The translations under genes were made by a program, and so were the position numbers. Shown here in pieces: positions 1 to 6,122 of a DNA stretch of 6,122 nucleotides (positions are counted from its first letter, which is position 1; every line of letters starts with the position of its first letter). Source of the stretch: Gammaproteobacteria bacterium (lineage in GTDB: Bacteria > Pseudomonadota > Gammaproteobacteria > GRL18); assembly GCA_024511395.1 (NCBI GenBank), contig JANELJ010000136.1:1-6122 (forward strand), given 5' to 3'. The notes below the pieces were generated by a model. That model was given only the letters and a program-made list of their open reading frames with translations. It had not been told where the DNA came from and searched no databases.

Positions 1-45
1 ATTTCTTTATAAATCAATGTGCTATGATTTATTCAGGTCGGACTA
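1..45 (-). repeat. Left copy of a 45-bp dispersed repeat (inverted partner at 5976-6020)
   Basis: Read on the minus strand, these 45 bases match 5976-6020 of the plus strand at 44 positions. The single difference is at base 6 (T here, where the partner reads C). Inside is a hairpin with arms ATAAATCA (9-16) and TGATTTAT (25-32) around an 8-nt loop. The copy lies 66 nt beyond the ycaO stop codon, in the sense direction of that transcript. Identity extends through the part that does not pair (GTCCGACCTGA in transcript sense), so more than hairpin constraint is being kept. The window begins at the repeat edge, so flanking target duplications cannot be tested on this side. A dispersed miniature repeat is the likeliest identity. 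It is not a standard terminator, because no T-run follows the stem. Confidence 0.85.
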
Positions 46-111
46 AATAGGGCAGGAGCATACATTTAATAATTCTCATTTAGACGCAAAGACCGTATCC
101 ATTTACCATAC

Positions 112-1866
112 TCAGAAGCTGTAAATACCGTCCTTTTTAGCCTGCTGCAATTTATGATAGGCTTCCAGCAGGCTGTGATGACGCTGCATGCCCTTTAATT
201 CCAGGCCAGCATTCCACAGGCCGTCGTAGTTCTGTTCTCCGTCAACCAAGGCAATACAACGGTCAATCATGTCCTTTCCGTACAGGGCATTAAAACCGGG
301 CAGATAGTCGCTTCTCTGGCGCTGTTCATCCAGTTCTATCTGTAACAAGGCAATCAGTGCCCGATAAAACTTGTCCCACTGCTCACTGAGCTGACCCAGT
401 TCCAGACACCATTCACTCCAGTCCAGTGCCTGCTCATAGTCGCCAATATGCAGAGACAGCATGCCTTTTAGTTCACCAATACGCAAGCTTTCCCAGACAC
501 TGCCCGGATCGGGGGCGATACCAATCAGGCTGCAGACCTCGGAGTGATCACTGAATTCACTTTGTTCCAGACGTTCCAGCAGTGTTTCAGCCTGCTCCCG
601 GCTGAGACTGTGCAGATTGAGGATCGACTCTCTAAAATCCACACCCTCATTATTATTCTGCCAGTGCAGTTCATCTACCGGATAAATTTCTGATACCCCG
701 GGCACAATAATACGGCAGCCGTGAACACCCAGGTGTTTATAGTCGGCAATATAAATCTGTTGCTGTTCTGCTTCCAGAAGATGGACCAGAAACTCAAATT
801 CAGATTCAGTGGTACTGTCAAAATCCCAGTACACAAACTCATAATCACTTTCGTGTTTAAAAAAGTCATAGGAGATTAAACCGCTGGAATCAATAAAGTG
901 TGTTTCCAGATTAACCGGATCGGATACCGCCTCATCATCAAAGCTGGGCGTCTGAAAACCGTCCAGAGATTCCAGACGGCGGCCCTGCAGCAGTTCGGTC
1001 ATGGTGCGTTCAAGCGCAACTTCAAAGCTGGGATGAGCCCCAAAAGAAGCCAGGCAGCGGCCGGATTCGGGTTCCATCATAATAATAGAAATAACCGGAT
1101 AGCGGCCGTCCAGAGAGGCATCTTTTACCTCGATAATAAAACCTTCCTGCTCCAGTGCCTGTTTGGCAGAAAGCACTTTGGGATACATTTCTATAATATG
1201 TTCCGGCACCTGCGGCAGGCTGATACGCTCGGCAATAATCCGGTTTTTTACATAGCGTTCAAAGACTTCGGAAAGTGCCTGGGTGCGGGCTTCCATTTTA
1301 GTATTACCCGCCGACATGCCGTTACTGACATATAAATTACCGACAATATTGACCGGGAACCATGTGGGCTGCTGGTCACTATGGCGTACAAAGGGTATGG
1401 TACAGATGCCCCGATTACGATTGCCGGAATTGGTATCCACCAGCATAGCGGGGGTTAATTGCTGCTGTGGATCATAGAAATCCCAGAGCGTTTTATCCAG
1501 CATTCCTTCAGGCATCGTTTCAGAATCGGTGATCGCAAACCATTTTTCATCGGGATAATGAACAAAATCGGCTTGAGCAATAGCCTGTCCCAGATAGAAA
1601 TCCGCAAAAAAGTAATTGCAGTTCAGACGCTCAAAAAATTCCCCCAGAGCACTAGCCAGACAGGCATTACGGGTACTACCCTTGCCGTTGGTAAATAATA
1701 ACGGGCAGTTCCGGTCACGGATATTAACGGAATATATGGCATTAACAGGGTTTAGCCAGAGAGCTTCTTCAATATCAAAACCCAGGGTTTTAAGCTGGGA
1801 CTGCATGTATTCAATCGAAACCTCCAGGGCTTTGTCTTTACCTTTTATCCAAGTTTTTTTAGTCAT
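112..1866 (-). CDS. ycaO: YcaO-domain protein, stand-alone E. coli YcaO type (S12 methylthiotransferase accessory factor)
   Basis: This 584-residue protein is nearly the length of E. coli YcaO (about 586) and starts in the same way, with the GKDKALE segment near residues 9-15. YcaO proteins bind ATP and activate amide backbones. In E. coli the stand-alone protein is reported to enhance RimO-dependent beta-methylthiolation of an aspartate in ribosomal protein S12. Visible ATP-site motifs are K10 and S17, ALGEFFER with E76 and E79, E192 in KMEARTQ, SEVFER with E200, E203 and R204, and R287 with E291 in ERTMTELLQGR. These sit one residue later than the E. coli positions I remember. The remaining C-terminal portion (about 440-584) is helical, repeat-like and ends GIYSF, without the PxPxP tail of azoline-forming cyclodehydratases. 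The ATG has GGAA five bases upstream. A weak TTGCAA (1915-1910) and TTGAAT (1891-1886) pair, 18 bp apart, could be a promoter of its own. The gene lies 218 bp after tpm, on the same strand, with repeat 1936-2047 between them. The family call is secure; the RimO link is carried over from E. coli. Confidence 0.95.
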   Translation of the reverse strand: MTKKTWIKGKDKALEVSIEYMQSQLKTLGFDIEEALWLNPVNAIYSVNIRDRNCPLLFTNGKGSTRNACLASALGEFFERLNCNYFFADFYLGQAIAQADFVHYPDEKWFAITDSETMPEGMLDKTLWDFYDPQQQLTPAMLVDTNSGNRNRGICTIPFVRHSDQQPTWFPVNIVGNLYVSNGMSAGNTKMEARTQALSEVFERYVKNRIIAERISLPQVPEHIIEMYPKVLSAKQALEQEGFIIEVKDASLDGRYPVISIIMMEPESGRCLASFGAHPSFEVALERTMTELLQGRRLESLDGFQTPSFDDEAVSDPVNLETHFIDSSGLISYDFFKHESDYEFVYWDFDSTTESEFEFLVHLLEAEQQQIYIADYKHLGVHGCRIIVPGVSEIYPVDELHWQNNNEGVDFRESILNLHSLSREQAETLLERLEQSEFSDHSEVCSLIGIAPDPGSVWESLRIGELKGMLSLHIGDYEQALDWSEWCLELGQLSEQWDKFYRALIALLQIELDEQRQRSDYLPGFNALYGKDMIDRCIALVDGEQNYDGLWNAGLELKGMQRHHSLLEAYHKLQQAKKDGIYSF

Positions 1867-1935
1867 TATTTTTCCGGTTAGGTCTATTCAAATTAAAATG
1901 AACATTTTATTGCAATTATTCAGTGTACCTGACCA

Positions 1936-2047
1936 TGACTGTCTACAGGTGCTGTATTTACGGGGACGCTCGAGTACATCCATGTATCGCTTTGTGAAAA
2001 CATCTTTGTTTTTAAAACCCCGTAAATACAGCACCTGCAGCCAGTCA
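1936..2047. repeat. 112-bp cross-shaped inverted repeat between tpm and ycaO
   Basis: The outer arms 1936-1965 and 2018-2047 are 30 bases each and complementary at 28 positions. The mismatches involve 1942/2041 and 1945/2038, and the second becomes a G-U pair in a minus-strand (tpm-to-ycaO) transcript. The 52-nt interior holds two short hairpins: TACAT-CC-ATGTA at 1975-1986 and AAAACA-TCTT-TGTTTT at 1997-2012. The two share a core, ACATCCATGT (1976-1985) against ACATCTTTGT (2000-2009), which suggests one motif duplicated and then diverged. The predicted shape is a long stem capped by two small arms. There is no downstream T-run on either strand, so this is unlikely to be a simple intrinsic terminator. 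It fits the class of intergenic palindromic elements (REP- or MITE-like). Family membership is not established here. Confidence 0.85.
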
Positions 2048-2084
2048 CTCTACGGAGATCCTGATTGTACTAAATCGTTACAGT

Positions 2085-2768
2085 TTATTTGCTATGAAGC
2101 AGAAAAACGCGCTCATTAAAATAGGACATATTCTGTGAACGCGGGCTGCGCTGTCGGGGTTCTATTGGGGATACTTCCAGCAGTTCAATCGAAAAATAAG
2201 GTTCATACAGGCTGAAAACTTCGTCCTGAGTAACTGAAAACGGCGGACCCTGTTTTTCTTCTTCGTTATAATCAAGGGTTAATAATAGCATAGAAATTTT
2301 TTTCGGCAGGATTTCCAGCATCTTCTGCACATAGTTTTTACGCATTTCAGCAGGCAGAGCCACTAGGGCGGAACGATCATAAACTGCTTTAATATCAAAT
2401 AGTTGCTCTTTCTTTAGAGCAAAAAAATTGCCGCAGATAATATCAACATCCTCACTGTGCCATAAGGTCATTGGTGTTTGACCGGTTGCAGAATTTTCAT
2501 CAGAAATTACAGTTTTACTTGCATTTAACTGTTGTTCTGTATAAAAATCTTGCACCGCCAGTGTGCTGAGTTCATTTCCAAGAACTTTCAGCCCCTGTTG
2601 TGGAAAATAACACAGGTCCATACTTTTGCCGCACAAAGGCACAAAAACCCGGCTGTTTTTCGGAACCTTAAGTTTTGGCCAATACTTTGATAAGTATGGA
2701 TTTATTGTATCCAGATGAAAGCCGATACGCTGTTCCTGCCAGCGCTGATGCCAGTATGATGAGTGCAT
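2085..2768 (-). CDS. tpm: Thiopurine S-methyltransferase family protein (SAM-dependent)
   Basis: This 227-residue protein is slightly longer than the usual bacterial TPMT (about 218). The family transfers a methyl group from S-adenosylmethionine to sulfur, and in some Pseudomonas the enzyme is linked to methylation of selenium compounds and tellurite resistance. It is a soluble Rossmann-type enzyme with no signal peptide or membrane segment. The diagnostic motifs occur in order: the N-terminal W-x-x-R-W then RIGFH segment (residues 6-18), the SAM-binding VFVPLCGKSMDL (41-52), GNELS (64-68, where the common form has V in place of N), a second SAM-site block YDRSALVALP (130-139) and GPPFSV (174-179). 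The start is supported by its match to the family N-terminus and by AGG six bases upstream of the ATG. The start codon is 35 bp from repeat 2804-2949, so its promoter must lie in or beyond that element. The only -10-like match I see is TACAAT (2809-2804), with no good -35. The natural substrate cannot be told from sequence. Confidence 0.93.
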   Translation of the reverse strand: MHSSYWHQRWQEQRIGFHLDTINPYLSKYWPKLKVPKNSRVFVPLCGKSMDLCYFPQQGLKVLGNELSTLAVQDFYTEQQLNASKTVISDENSATGQTPMTLWHSEDVDIICGNFFALKKEQLFDIKAVYDRSALVALPAEMRKNYVQKMLEILPKKISMLLLTLDYNEEEKQGPPFSVTQDEVFSLYEPYFSIELLEVSPIEPRQRSPRSQNMSYFNERVFLLHSK

Positions 2769-2803
2769 ATAAAACCTGTTTTAAAAACCTGAATCTGGAA
2801 TTT

Positions 2804-2949
2804 ATTGTAACTACTCAGCATGTTTAGATTTTGCGCCAGTTCAAGGCATTTTCGCACGGAAAATGTGAGCGTATATTCATACGTGACCATTTGAGTACGA
2901 AAATAACACCGAAATGGTACAAAAGATGAATACGCTGAGTAATTACAAT
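2804..2949. repeat. 146-bp structured repeat with 16-bp terminal inverted repeats
   Basis: The ends 2804-2819 (ATTGTAACTACTCAGC) and 2934-2949 are complementary at 15 of 16 positions. Three internal stems follow. CATTTTC (2847-2853) pairs with GAAAATG (2859-2865) over a 5-nt loop. ACCATTT (2886-2892) pairs with AAATGGT (2912-2918) over 19 nt. An outer stem joins 2868-2880 to 2926-2936, 11 pairs with a 2-nt bulge; it competes with the right terminus for bases 2934-2936. The element fills much of the divergent tpm/topA spacer and differs in sequence from the other two repeats in this window. A minus-strand reading frame running through it into the tpm start appears to be a by-product. The layout suggests a MITE-like element or a structured RNA. 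No transposase is present nearby. Confidence 0.75.
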
Positions 2950-2977
2950 TTATTTACGACTTATTGAGGTAATTTCC

Positions 2978-3005
2978 TTGACAAAAGAATGTTTTAACCT
3001 TTATT
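2978..3005 (+). promoter_or_regulatory. Candidate sigma-70 promoter of topA
   Basis: A perfect -35 hexamer TTGACA (2978-2983) is followed after 16 bp by TTTATT (3000-3005), a 4-of-6 match to the -10 consensus. It points at topA, is 29 bp beyond repeat 2804-2949, and would give a leader of about 160 nt. The -35 is convincing and the -10 is weak. A TATATA at 3008-3013 is the better -10 by sequence but is 24 bp from the -35. The transcription start is therefore uncertain. Confidence 0.5.
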
Positions 3006-3019
3006 CCTATATAAGGAAT
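3003..3019. promoter_or_regulatory. 17-bp palindrome at the topA -10 region, possible operator
   Basis: ATTCCT (3003-3008) and AGGAAT (3014-3019) are perfect inverted half-sites around ATATA. The palindrome overlaps the candidate -10 and the expected start point, where a repressor site would act. It is also very A+T-rich at its centre, which would ease melting. I do not recognise it as the site of a known regulator. A chance palindrome in A+T-rich DNA is possible. Confidence 0.4.
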
Positions 3020-3173
3020 CAGGTGCAATCATAAATTGAATGTAATAAAAGATAAAGAAAACATAGGTACTTGTCCAAAATTATAAACCGTATTATGTAC
3101 AAAAACTGATAATACGCAGAACTAAAAAGCATTAAAACAACTAGAATAACAGAGAGTTAAAAAATAAAACACT
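3020..3173 (+). other. A-rich topA leader with a perfect 8-bp inverted repeat
   Basis: This stretch is strongly A+T-rich and holds no credible gene. CGTATTAT (3089-3096) and ATAATACG (3109-3116) form a perfect hairpin with a 12-nt loop, probably weak in RNA because only two of its pairs are G-C. TTGTCC (3071-3076) and TATTAT (3091-3096) resemble promoter elements but are only 14 bp apart. A purine run AGAGAG (3151-3156) is the nearest thing to a ribosome binding site and lies 17 nt from the topA ATG, further than usual. Confidence 0.5.
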
Positions 3174-5921
3174 ATGGGTAAATCACTGGTTATTGTCGAA
3201 TCGCCTGCCAAGGCCAAAACCATTAATAAATATCTGGGTAAAGATTTTGTAGTCAAATCCAGTGTCGGTCATATTCGTGACCTGCCCACCAGCGGCAGTG
3301 GCAAAAAAGCGCCCATGGATCCCAAAGAACGGGCCCGGCTGGCAGCAGAAGCACGTAAGCTGCCCCCTGAAGAACGGGAAAAACGTAAAAAAGAAAGAGC
3401 CCGCTCTGCGCTCATTGAACGCATGGGTATTGACCCTGAAAATGGCTGGAATCCCCGTTATGAAACCATGCCGGGAAAAGAAAAAGTCATTAATGAATTA
3501 AAAAAACTGGCCCGCAATTCAGACAATATCTATCTCGCAACCGATTTAGACCGCGAGGGAGAAGCCATTGCCTGGCATTTAAAGGAAACTCTGGGTGAGG
3601 CCCTGCATGATGGCAAGGTAGCCCCCTTTAAACGGGTGGTCTTTAATGAAATTACTGAAAAAGCCATCCAGGAAGCCTTTGCCGAACCCGGTGAGCTGAA
3701 TATGGATCACGTCAATGCCCAGCAGACCCGGCGTTTTCTGGATCGGGTAGTGGGCTATATGGTTTCCCCCCTGTTATGGAAAAAAGTCGCCCGCGGCTTA
3801 TCCGCCGGACGGGTACAGTCGGTTGCGGTAAAACTGGTGGTAGAGCGGGAGCGGGAAATTCATGCCTTTATCCCGGAAGAATTCTGGGAAGTGTATGCCG
3901 ATCTGGAAACGGAAAAAGGCACCGGCAACCAGGATGCCTTACAGGCCCAGGTTGTTAAATACAGAGAAGAAGAATTTCGTCCAACGAATAAGGCTGATAC
4001 AGACAAAGCCCTAGCGGAACTGGAACAGTCCGATTACATTCTGAGCAAACGGGAAACCCGCCCCAACAGCAGTCACCCCAGAGCCCCGTTTATTACCTCT
4101 ACTTTGCAACAGGCAGCCAGTACCAAACTGGGGTTTGGTGTCAAGAAAACCATGATGCTGGCCCAGCGCTTATACGAAGCCGGTTATATTACTTATATGC
4201 GTACCGATTCGACCAATCTGAGTGCGGAAGCGGTCGCCAGCGGGCGGGATTATATTAAGCAGCACTATGGTGACAAATATCTGCCCAAAGCCCCCAATGT
4301 TTATACCAGCAAAGGCGGAGCACAGGAAGCTCACGAAGCCATACGCCCATCGGATGTCCATGTTAAAGCAACGGATATCTCCGGTGTGGATCGGGATGCT
4401 CAGCGCCTGTATGAGCTGATCTGGCGTCAGTTCCTAGCCTGCCAGATGACTCCGGCTAAATATGAGAACACCACACTGACCATCAGTTCCGGTGATTATC
4501 AGCTTAAAATCAAGGGCCGGACAGTTCTATTTGACGGCTGGACCCGAGTGATGAAAGCCTTGGGTAAAGTTTCTGAAGATGTGATCCTGCCGCCGGTTAA
4601 GGAAGGTGACAAGTTTAAACTACAGGCCCTGCAGCCGTCCCAGCATTTTACAAAACCGCCACCGCGCTATTCAGAAGCCAGTCTGGTCAGGGAACTGGAA
4701 AAACGCGGCATCGGCCGGCCTTCCACTTATGCCAGTATTATTTCCACCATCCAGGATCGAGGTTATGTCACTGCCCATAACAAGCGTTTTTATGCCGAAA
4801 AAATCGGCGCCATTGTAACTGAACGGCTTTGTGAAAGTTTTAATCACTTAATGAGTTATAACTTTACCTCTGAAATGGAGGAAAAGCTGGATCAGATCGC
4901 CATGGGTGATAAATACTGGCAGGATGTACTGGATGCCTTTTATCAGGACTTTAAAGCTCAGGTTGAACAGGCAGACAGTGAAGAAGGCGGTATGCGGACC
5001 AATGATCCCACCCCAACCGATATCCCCTGCCCTAAGTGCGGTCACCCCATGATGATCCGTACCGGTTCTACCGGAGTATTTTTAGGCTGTTCAGGCTATA
5101 GTCTGCCGCCTAAAGAGCGCTGCAAGGGCACCTTAAATCTAACGCCCGGTGATGAAGCTGTGGATGTGGATCAGGATGAGGAAGGTGAAGCCAAGGCGCT
5201 GATTGAACGTAAGCGTTGTCCAAAATGCGGCACGGCTATGGACAGTTATCTGATTGATGAGCAGCGTAAACTGCATATCTGCGGTGATAATCCCGATTGT
5301 GACGGTTTTATTGTTGAGCAGGGCCAGTATCGTATCAAGGGTTATGACGGCCCGGTCATTGAATGTGACAAGTGCGGTAGTGATATGCAGCTCAAATCCG
5401 GCCGTTTCGGCAAGTATTTCGGCTGTACTAATGAAGAATGCAAGAACACCCGTAAGCTGTTAAGAAACGGAGAGCCTGCGCCGCCAAAAGCCGATCCAGT
5501 GCATATGCCGGAAATTCCCTGTGAAAAATCCAAGAGTTATTTTGTACTGCGTGACGGAGCCGCTGGTATTTTTATGGCTTCTTCGGCTTTCCCCCGTTTC
5601 AGAGAGACCCGTGCGCCGTTTATTCATGAATTGCTGGCGCATAAGGATGAGCTGGATCCCAAGTTCAAGTACCTGTGTGAAGCCCCCAAGGAGGATAATA
5701 AGGGTAATCCGGTGATGGTTCGCTTCAGCCGTAAGAACAAGGAACAGTATATTATGTCCGAGGACAAAAACGGCAAGGCTACTGGCTGGACAGGGCATTA
5801 TCAGGATGGCAAGTGGGAAATTGAACTGCCTAAGCCTAAAAAGAAGGCGGCCAAAAAGAAGACAGTTAAGAAGAAAACGGTGAAGAAAAAGACGGTTAAA
5901 AAAGCTGTTAAGAAAACTTAA
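3174..5921 (+). CDS. topA: DNA topoisomerase I (type IA, omega protein)
   Basis: This 915-residue enzyme relaxes negative supercoils by cutting one strand through a 5'-phosphotyrosine link and passing the other through the break. The TOPRIM domain has E9 in [10 protein letters not shown] and the metal-binding DLDREGE with D124, D126 and E128. The active-site tyrosine is Y341 with R343 in [30 protein letters not shown] (513-531) belongs to the conserved core. Three four-cysteine zinc ribbons follow: C619, C622, C639, C650; C682, C685, C703, C709; C731, C734, C751, C756. A further ribbon-like C-terminal domain runs to about residue 884. E. coli TopA is 865 residues. The extra length comes from a charged insert around residues 42-80 and a lysine-rich tail (887-915). 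The ATG is fixed by an in-frame TAA at 3165-3167 and by the family N-terminus MGK. No strong ribosome binding site is visible. It is transcribed away from tpm. Confidence 0.98.
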   Translation: MGKSLVIVESPAKAKTINKYLGKDFVVKSSVGHIRDLPTSGSGKKAPMDPKERARLAAEARKLPPEEREKRKKERARSALIERMGIDPENGWNPRYETMPGKEKVINELKKLARNSDNIYLATDLDREGEAIAWHLKETLGEALHDGKVAPFKRVVFNEITEKAIQEAFAEPGELNMDHVNAQQTRRFLDRVVGYMVSPLLWKKVARGLSAGRVQSVAVKLVVEREREIHAFIPEEFWEVYADLETEKGTGNQDALQAQVVKYREEEFRPTNKADTDKALAELEQSDYILSKRETRPNSSHPRAPFITSTLQQAASTKLGFGVKKTMMLAQRLYEAGYITYMRTDSTNLSAEAVASGRDYIKQHYGDKYLPKAPNVYTSKGGAQEAHEAIRPSDVHVKATDISGVDRDAQRLYELIWRQFLACQMTPAKYENTTLTISSGDYQLKIKGRTVLFDGWTRVMKALGKVSEDVILPPVKEGDKFKLQALQPSQHFTKPPPRYSEASLVRELEKRGIGRPSTYASIISTIQDRGYVTAHNKRFYAEKIGAIVTERLCESFNHLMSYNFTSEMEEKLDQIAMGDKYWQDVLDAFYQDFKAQVEQADSEEGGMRTNDPTPTDIPCPKCGHPMMIRTGSTGVFLGCSGYSLPPKERCKGTLNLTPGDEAVDVDQDEEGEAKALIERKRCPKCGTAMDSYLIDEQRKLHICGDNPDCDGFIVEQGQYRIKGYDGPVIECDKCGSDMQLKSGRFGKYFGCTNEECKNTRKLLRNGEPAPPKADPVHMPEIPCEKSKSYFVLRDGAAGIFMASSAFPRFRETRAPFIHELLAHKDELDPKFKYLCEAPKEDNKGNPVMVRFSRKNKEQYIMSEDKNGKATGWTGHYQDGKWEIELPKPKKKAAKKKTVKKKTVKKKTVKKAVKKT
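5862..5906 (+). repeat. Tandem 15-bp coding repeats for the TVKKK lysine tail of TopA
   Basis: Three in-frame copies of a 15-bp unit (5862-5876, 5877-5891, 5892-5906) encode [10 protein letters not shown] and TVKKA, followed by VKKT and the stop. Residues 887-914 contain 17 lysines out of 28. As I remember it, E. coli TopA stops before this point. Such basic tails probably add nonspecific DNA affinity. The copies differ at third codon positions, so the array is not a fresh duplication, but its length may still vary between strains. Confidence 0.8.
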
Positions 5922-5967
5922 AAGGATTGATAGATCAGATATATGAACAAAGCCCAGCCTCCGGCAC

Positions 5968-6020
5968 TCCTTATATAGTCCGACCTGAATAAATCATAGC
6001 ACATTGATTTATAAGGAAAT
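5968..6020 (+). repeat. Right copy of the dispersed repeat, downstream of topA
   Basis: Bases 5976-6020 are the inverted partner of 1-45 (44 of 45 identical) and begin 54 nt after the topA stop, in the sense direction. The hairpin is ATAAATCA (5989-5996) with TGATTTAT (6005-6012). This copy also has a perfect closing pair, TCCTTATA (5968-5975) with TATAAGGA (6010-6017), which the left copy lacks. That suggests the right copy is closer to the intact form of the element, with a unit of about 50 bp. No T-run follows, so its role as a terminator is doubtful. No other topA terminator is evident. Confidence 0.85.
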
Positions 6021-6040
6021 ATTGGCGAATTATGGGTGTT

Positions 6041-6087
6041 AAATTTGCAGATTTTTGGTAAAATAAGCCTTATTACCTTGCAAATTT
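6041..6087. repeat. Hairpin with 9-bp perfect arms downstream of topA
   Basis: AAATTTGCA (6041-6049) and TGCAAATTT (6079-6087) are perfectly complementary, and inside them GGTAA (6057-6061) pairs with TTACC (6073-6077). A competing pairing, TTTTGGT (6053-6059) with ACCAAAA (6092-6098), crosses the first stem. The structure could be a weak terminator-like hairpin, a fragment of another repeat, or leader structure of the next gene. There is no following T-run in either direction. Confidence 0.55.
6056..6064 (+). promoter_or_regulatory. Possible extended -10 promoter for a gene beyond the window
   Basis: TG-G-TAAAAT matches the extended -10 pattern with five of six core bases. No convincing -35 lies 16-18 bp upstream. 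A start near 6071 would put about 26 nt before the ATG at 6098. The evidence is weak and relies on context. Confidence 0.3.
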
Positions 6088-6097
6088 CCAGACCAAA

Positions 6098-6122
6098 ATG
6101 AAGCCAGAGAAACAGCCAAAAA
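6098..6122 (+). CDS. Possible 5' end of a further gene, cut by the window edge
   Basis: An ATG at 6098 opens a frame reading MKPEKQPK before the sequence ends. It follows a possible extended -10 promoter but has no recognisable ribosome binding site. Eight codons cannot identify a product, and the frame may be chance. Confidence 0.2.

Noticed and set aside
898..1698. Plus-strand reading frames of 64-145 codons inside ycaO
   Set aside because: They are antisense to a full-length, motif-complete YcaO and show no recognisable protein features.
1936..2047. Intrinsic terminator of tpm
   Set aside because: The stem is far longer than usual, the loop is 52 nt with its own hairpins, and no T-run follows in the tpm direction.
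112..2768. YcaO plus a methyltransferase as a thiazole/oxazole peptide (RiPP) cluster
   Set aside because: The YcaO is the stand-alone E. coli type without the PxPxP tail. There is no precursor peptide, E1-like partner, dehydrogenase or exporter, and the methyltransferase belongs to the thiopurine family.
2702..2890. 62-residue minus-strand reading frame
   Set aside because: It runs through the 146-bp repeat and overlaps the tpm start in another frame. It has no family signature and is best explained as a by-product of the repeat.
5943..5978. Short reading frame MNKAQPPALLI after topA
   Set aside because: It has only 11 codons, its stop lies inside the repeat, and the AAGGA upstream is 16 nt away, too far for a usual ribosome binding site.
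1..6122. CRISPR array, tRNA or rRNA gene
   Set aside because: No regularly spaced direct repeats, cloverleaf or ribosomal RNA sequence were seen.

Overview
The window reads as chromosomal DNA from a gammaproteobacterium. The two large proteins follow the Escherichia coli versions of TopA and YcaO closely along their whole length, as far as I can recall those sequences. The third is a bacterial thiopurine-methyltransferase-type protein, common in marine and soil gammaproteobacteria. Coding DNA is of middling GC content and the spacers are much richer in A+T. I cannot name the genus.

Layout from left to right: a 45-bp repeat copy (1-45); ycaO on the minus strand (112-1866); a 218-bp spacer holding a 112-bp, cross-shaped inverted repeat (1936-2047); tpm on the minus strand (2085-2768); a 405-bp divergent spacer holding a second, unrelated structured repeat (2804-2949), then a candidate topA promoter with a 17-bp palindrome at its -10 and an A-rich leader; topA on the plus strand (3174-5921); a second, inverted copy of the first repeat (5976-6020); and a final stretch with another hairpin and possibly the first codons of a further gene.

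The genes are housekeeping or stand-alone functions. TopA relaxes negative supercoils. YcaO is the ATP-grasp-unrelated, ATP-binding YcaO-fold protein linked in E. coli to RimO-dependent methylthiolation of ribosomal protein S12. Tpm is a small SAM-dependent methyltransferase of the thiopurine/metalloid type. I see no evidence that the three form one pathway. tpm and ycaO could be co-transcribed, but a 30-bp-stem inverted repeat lies between them, and topA is divergent.

The unusual content is in the spacers. Three different palindromic repeat families occupy every intergenic region. One of them is nearly identical (44 of 45 bases) at the two ends of the window, in inverted orientation, so the same sequence lies 54-66 nt after the stop codons of both topA and ycaO. 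These look like dispersed miniature repeats. Their copy number, mobility and function cannot be judged from this window alone.
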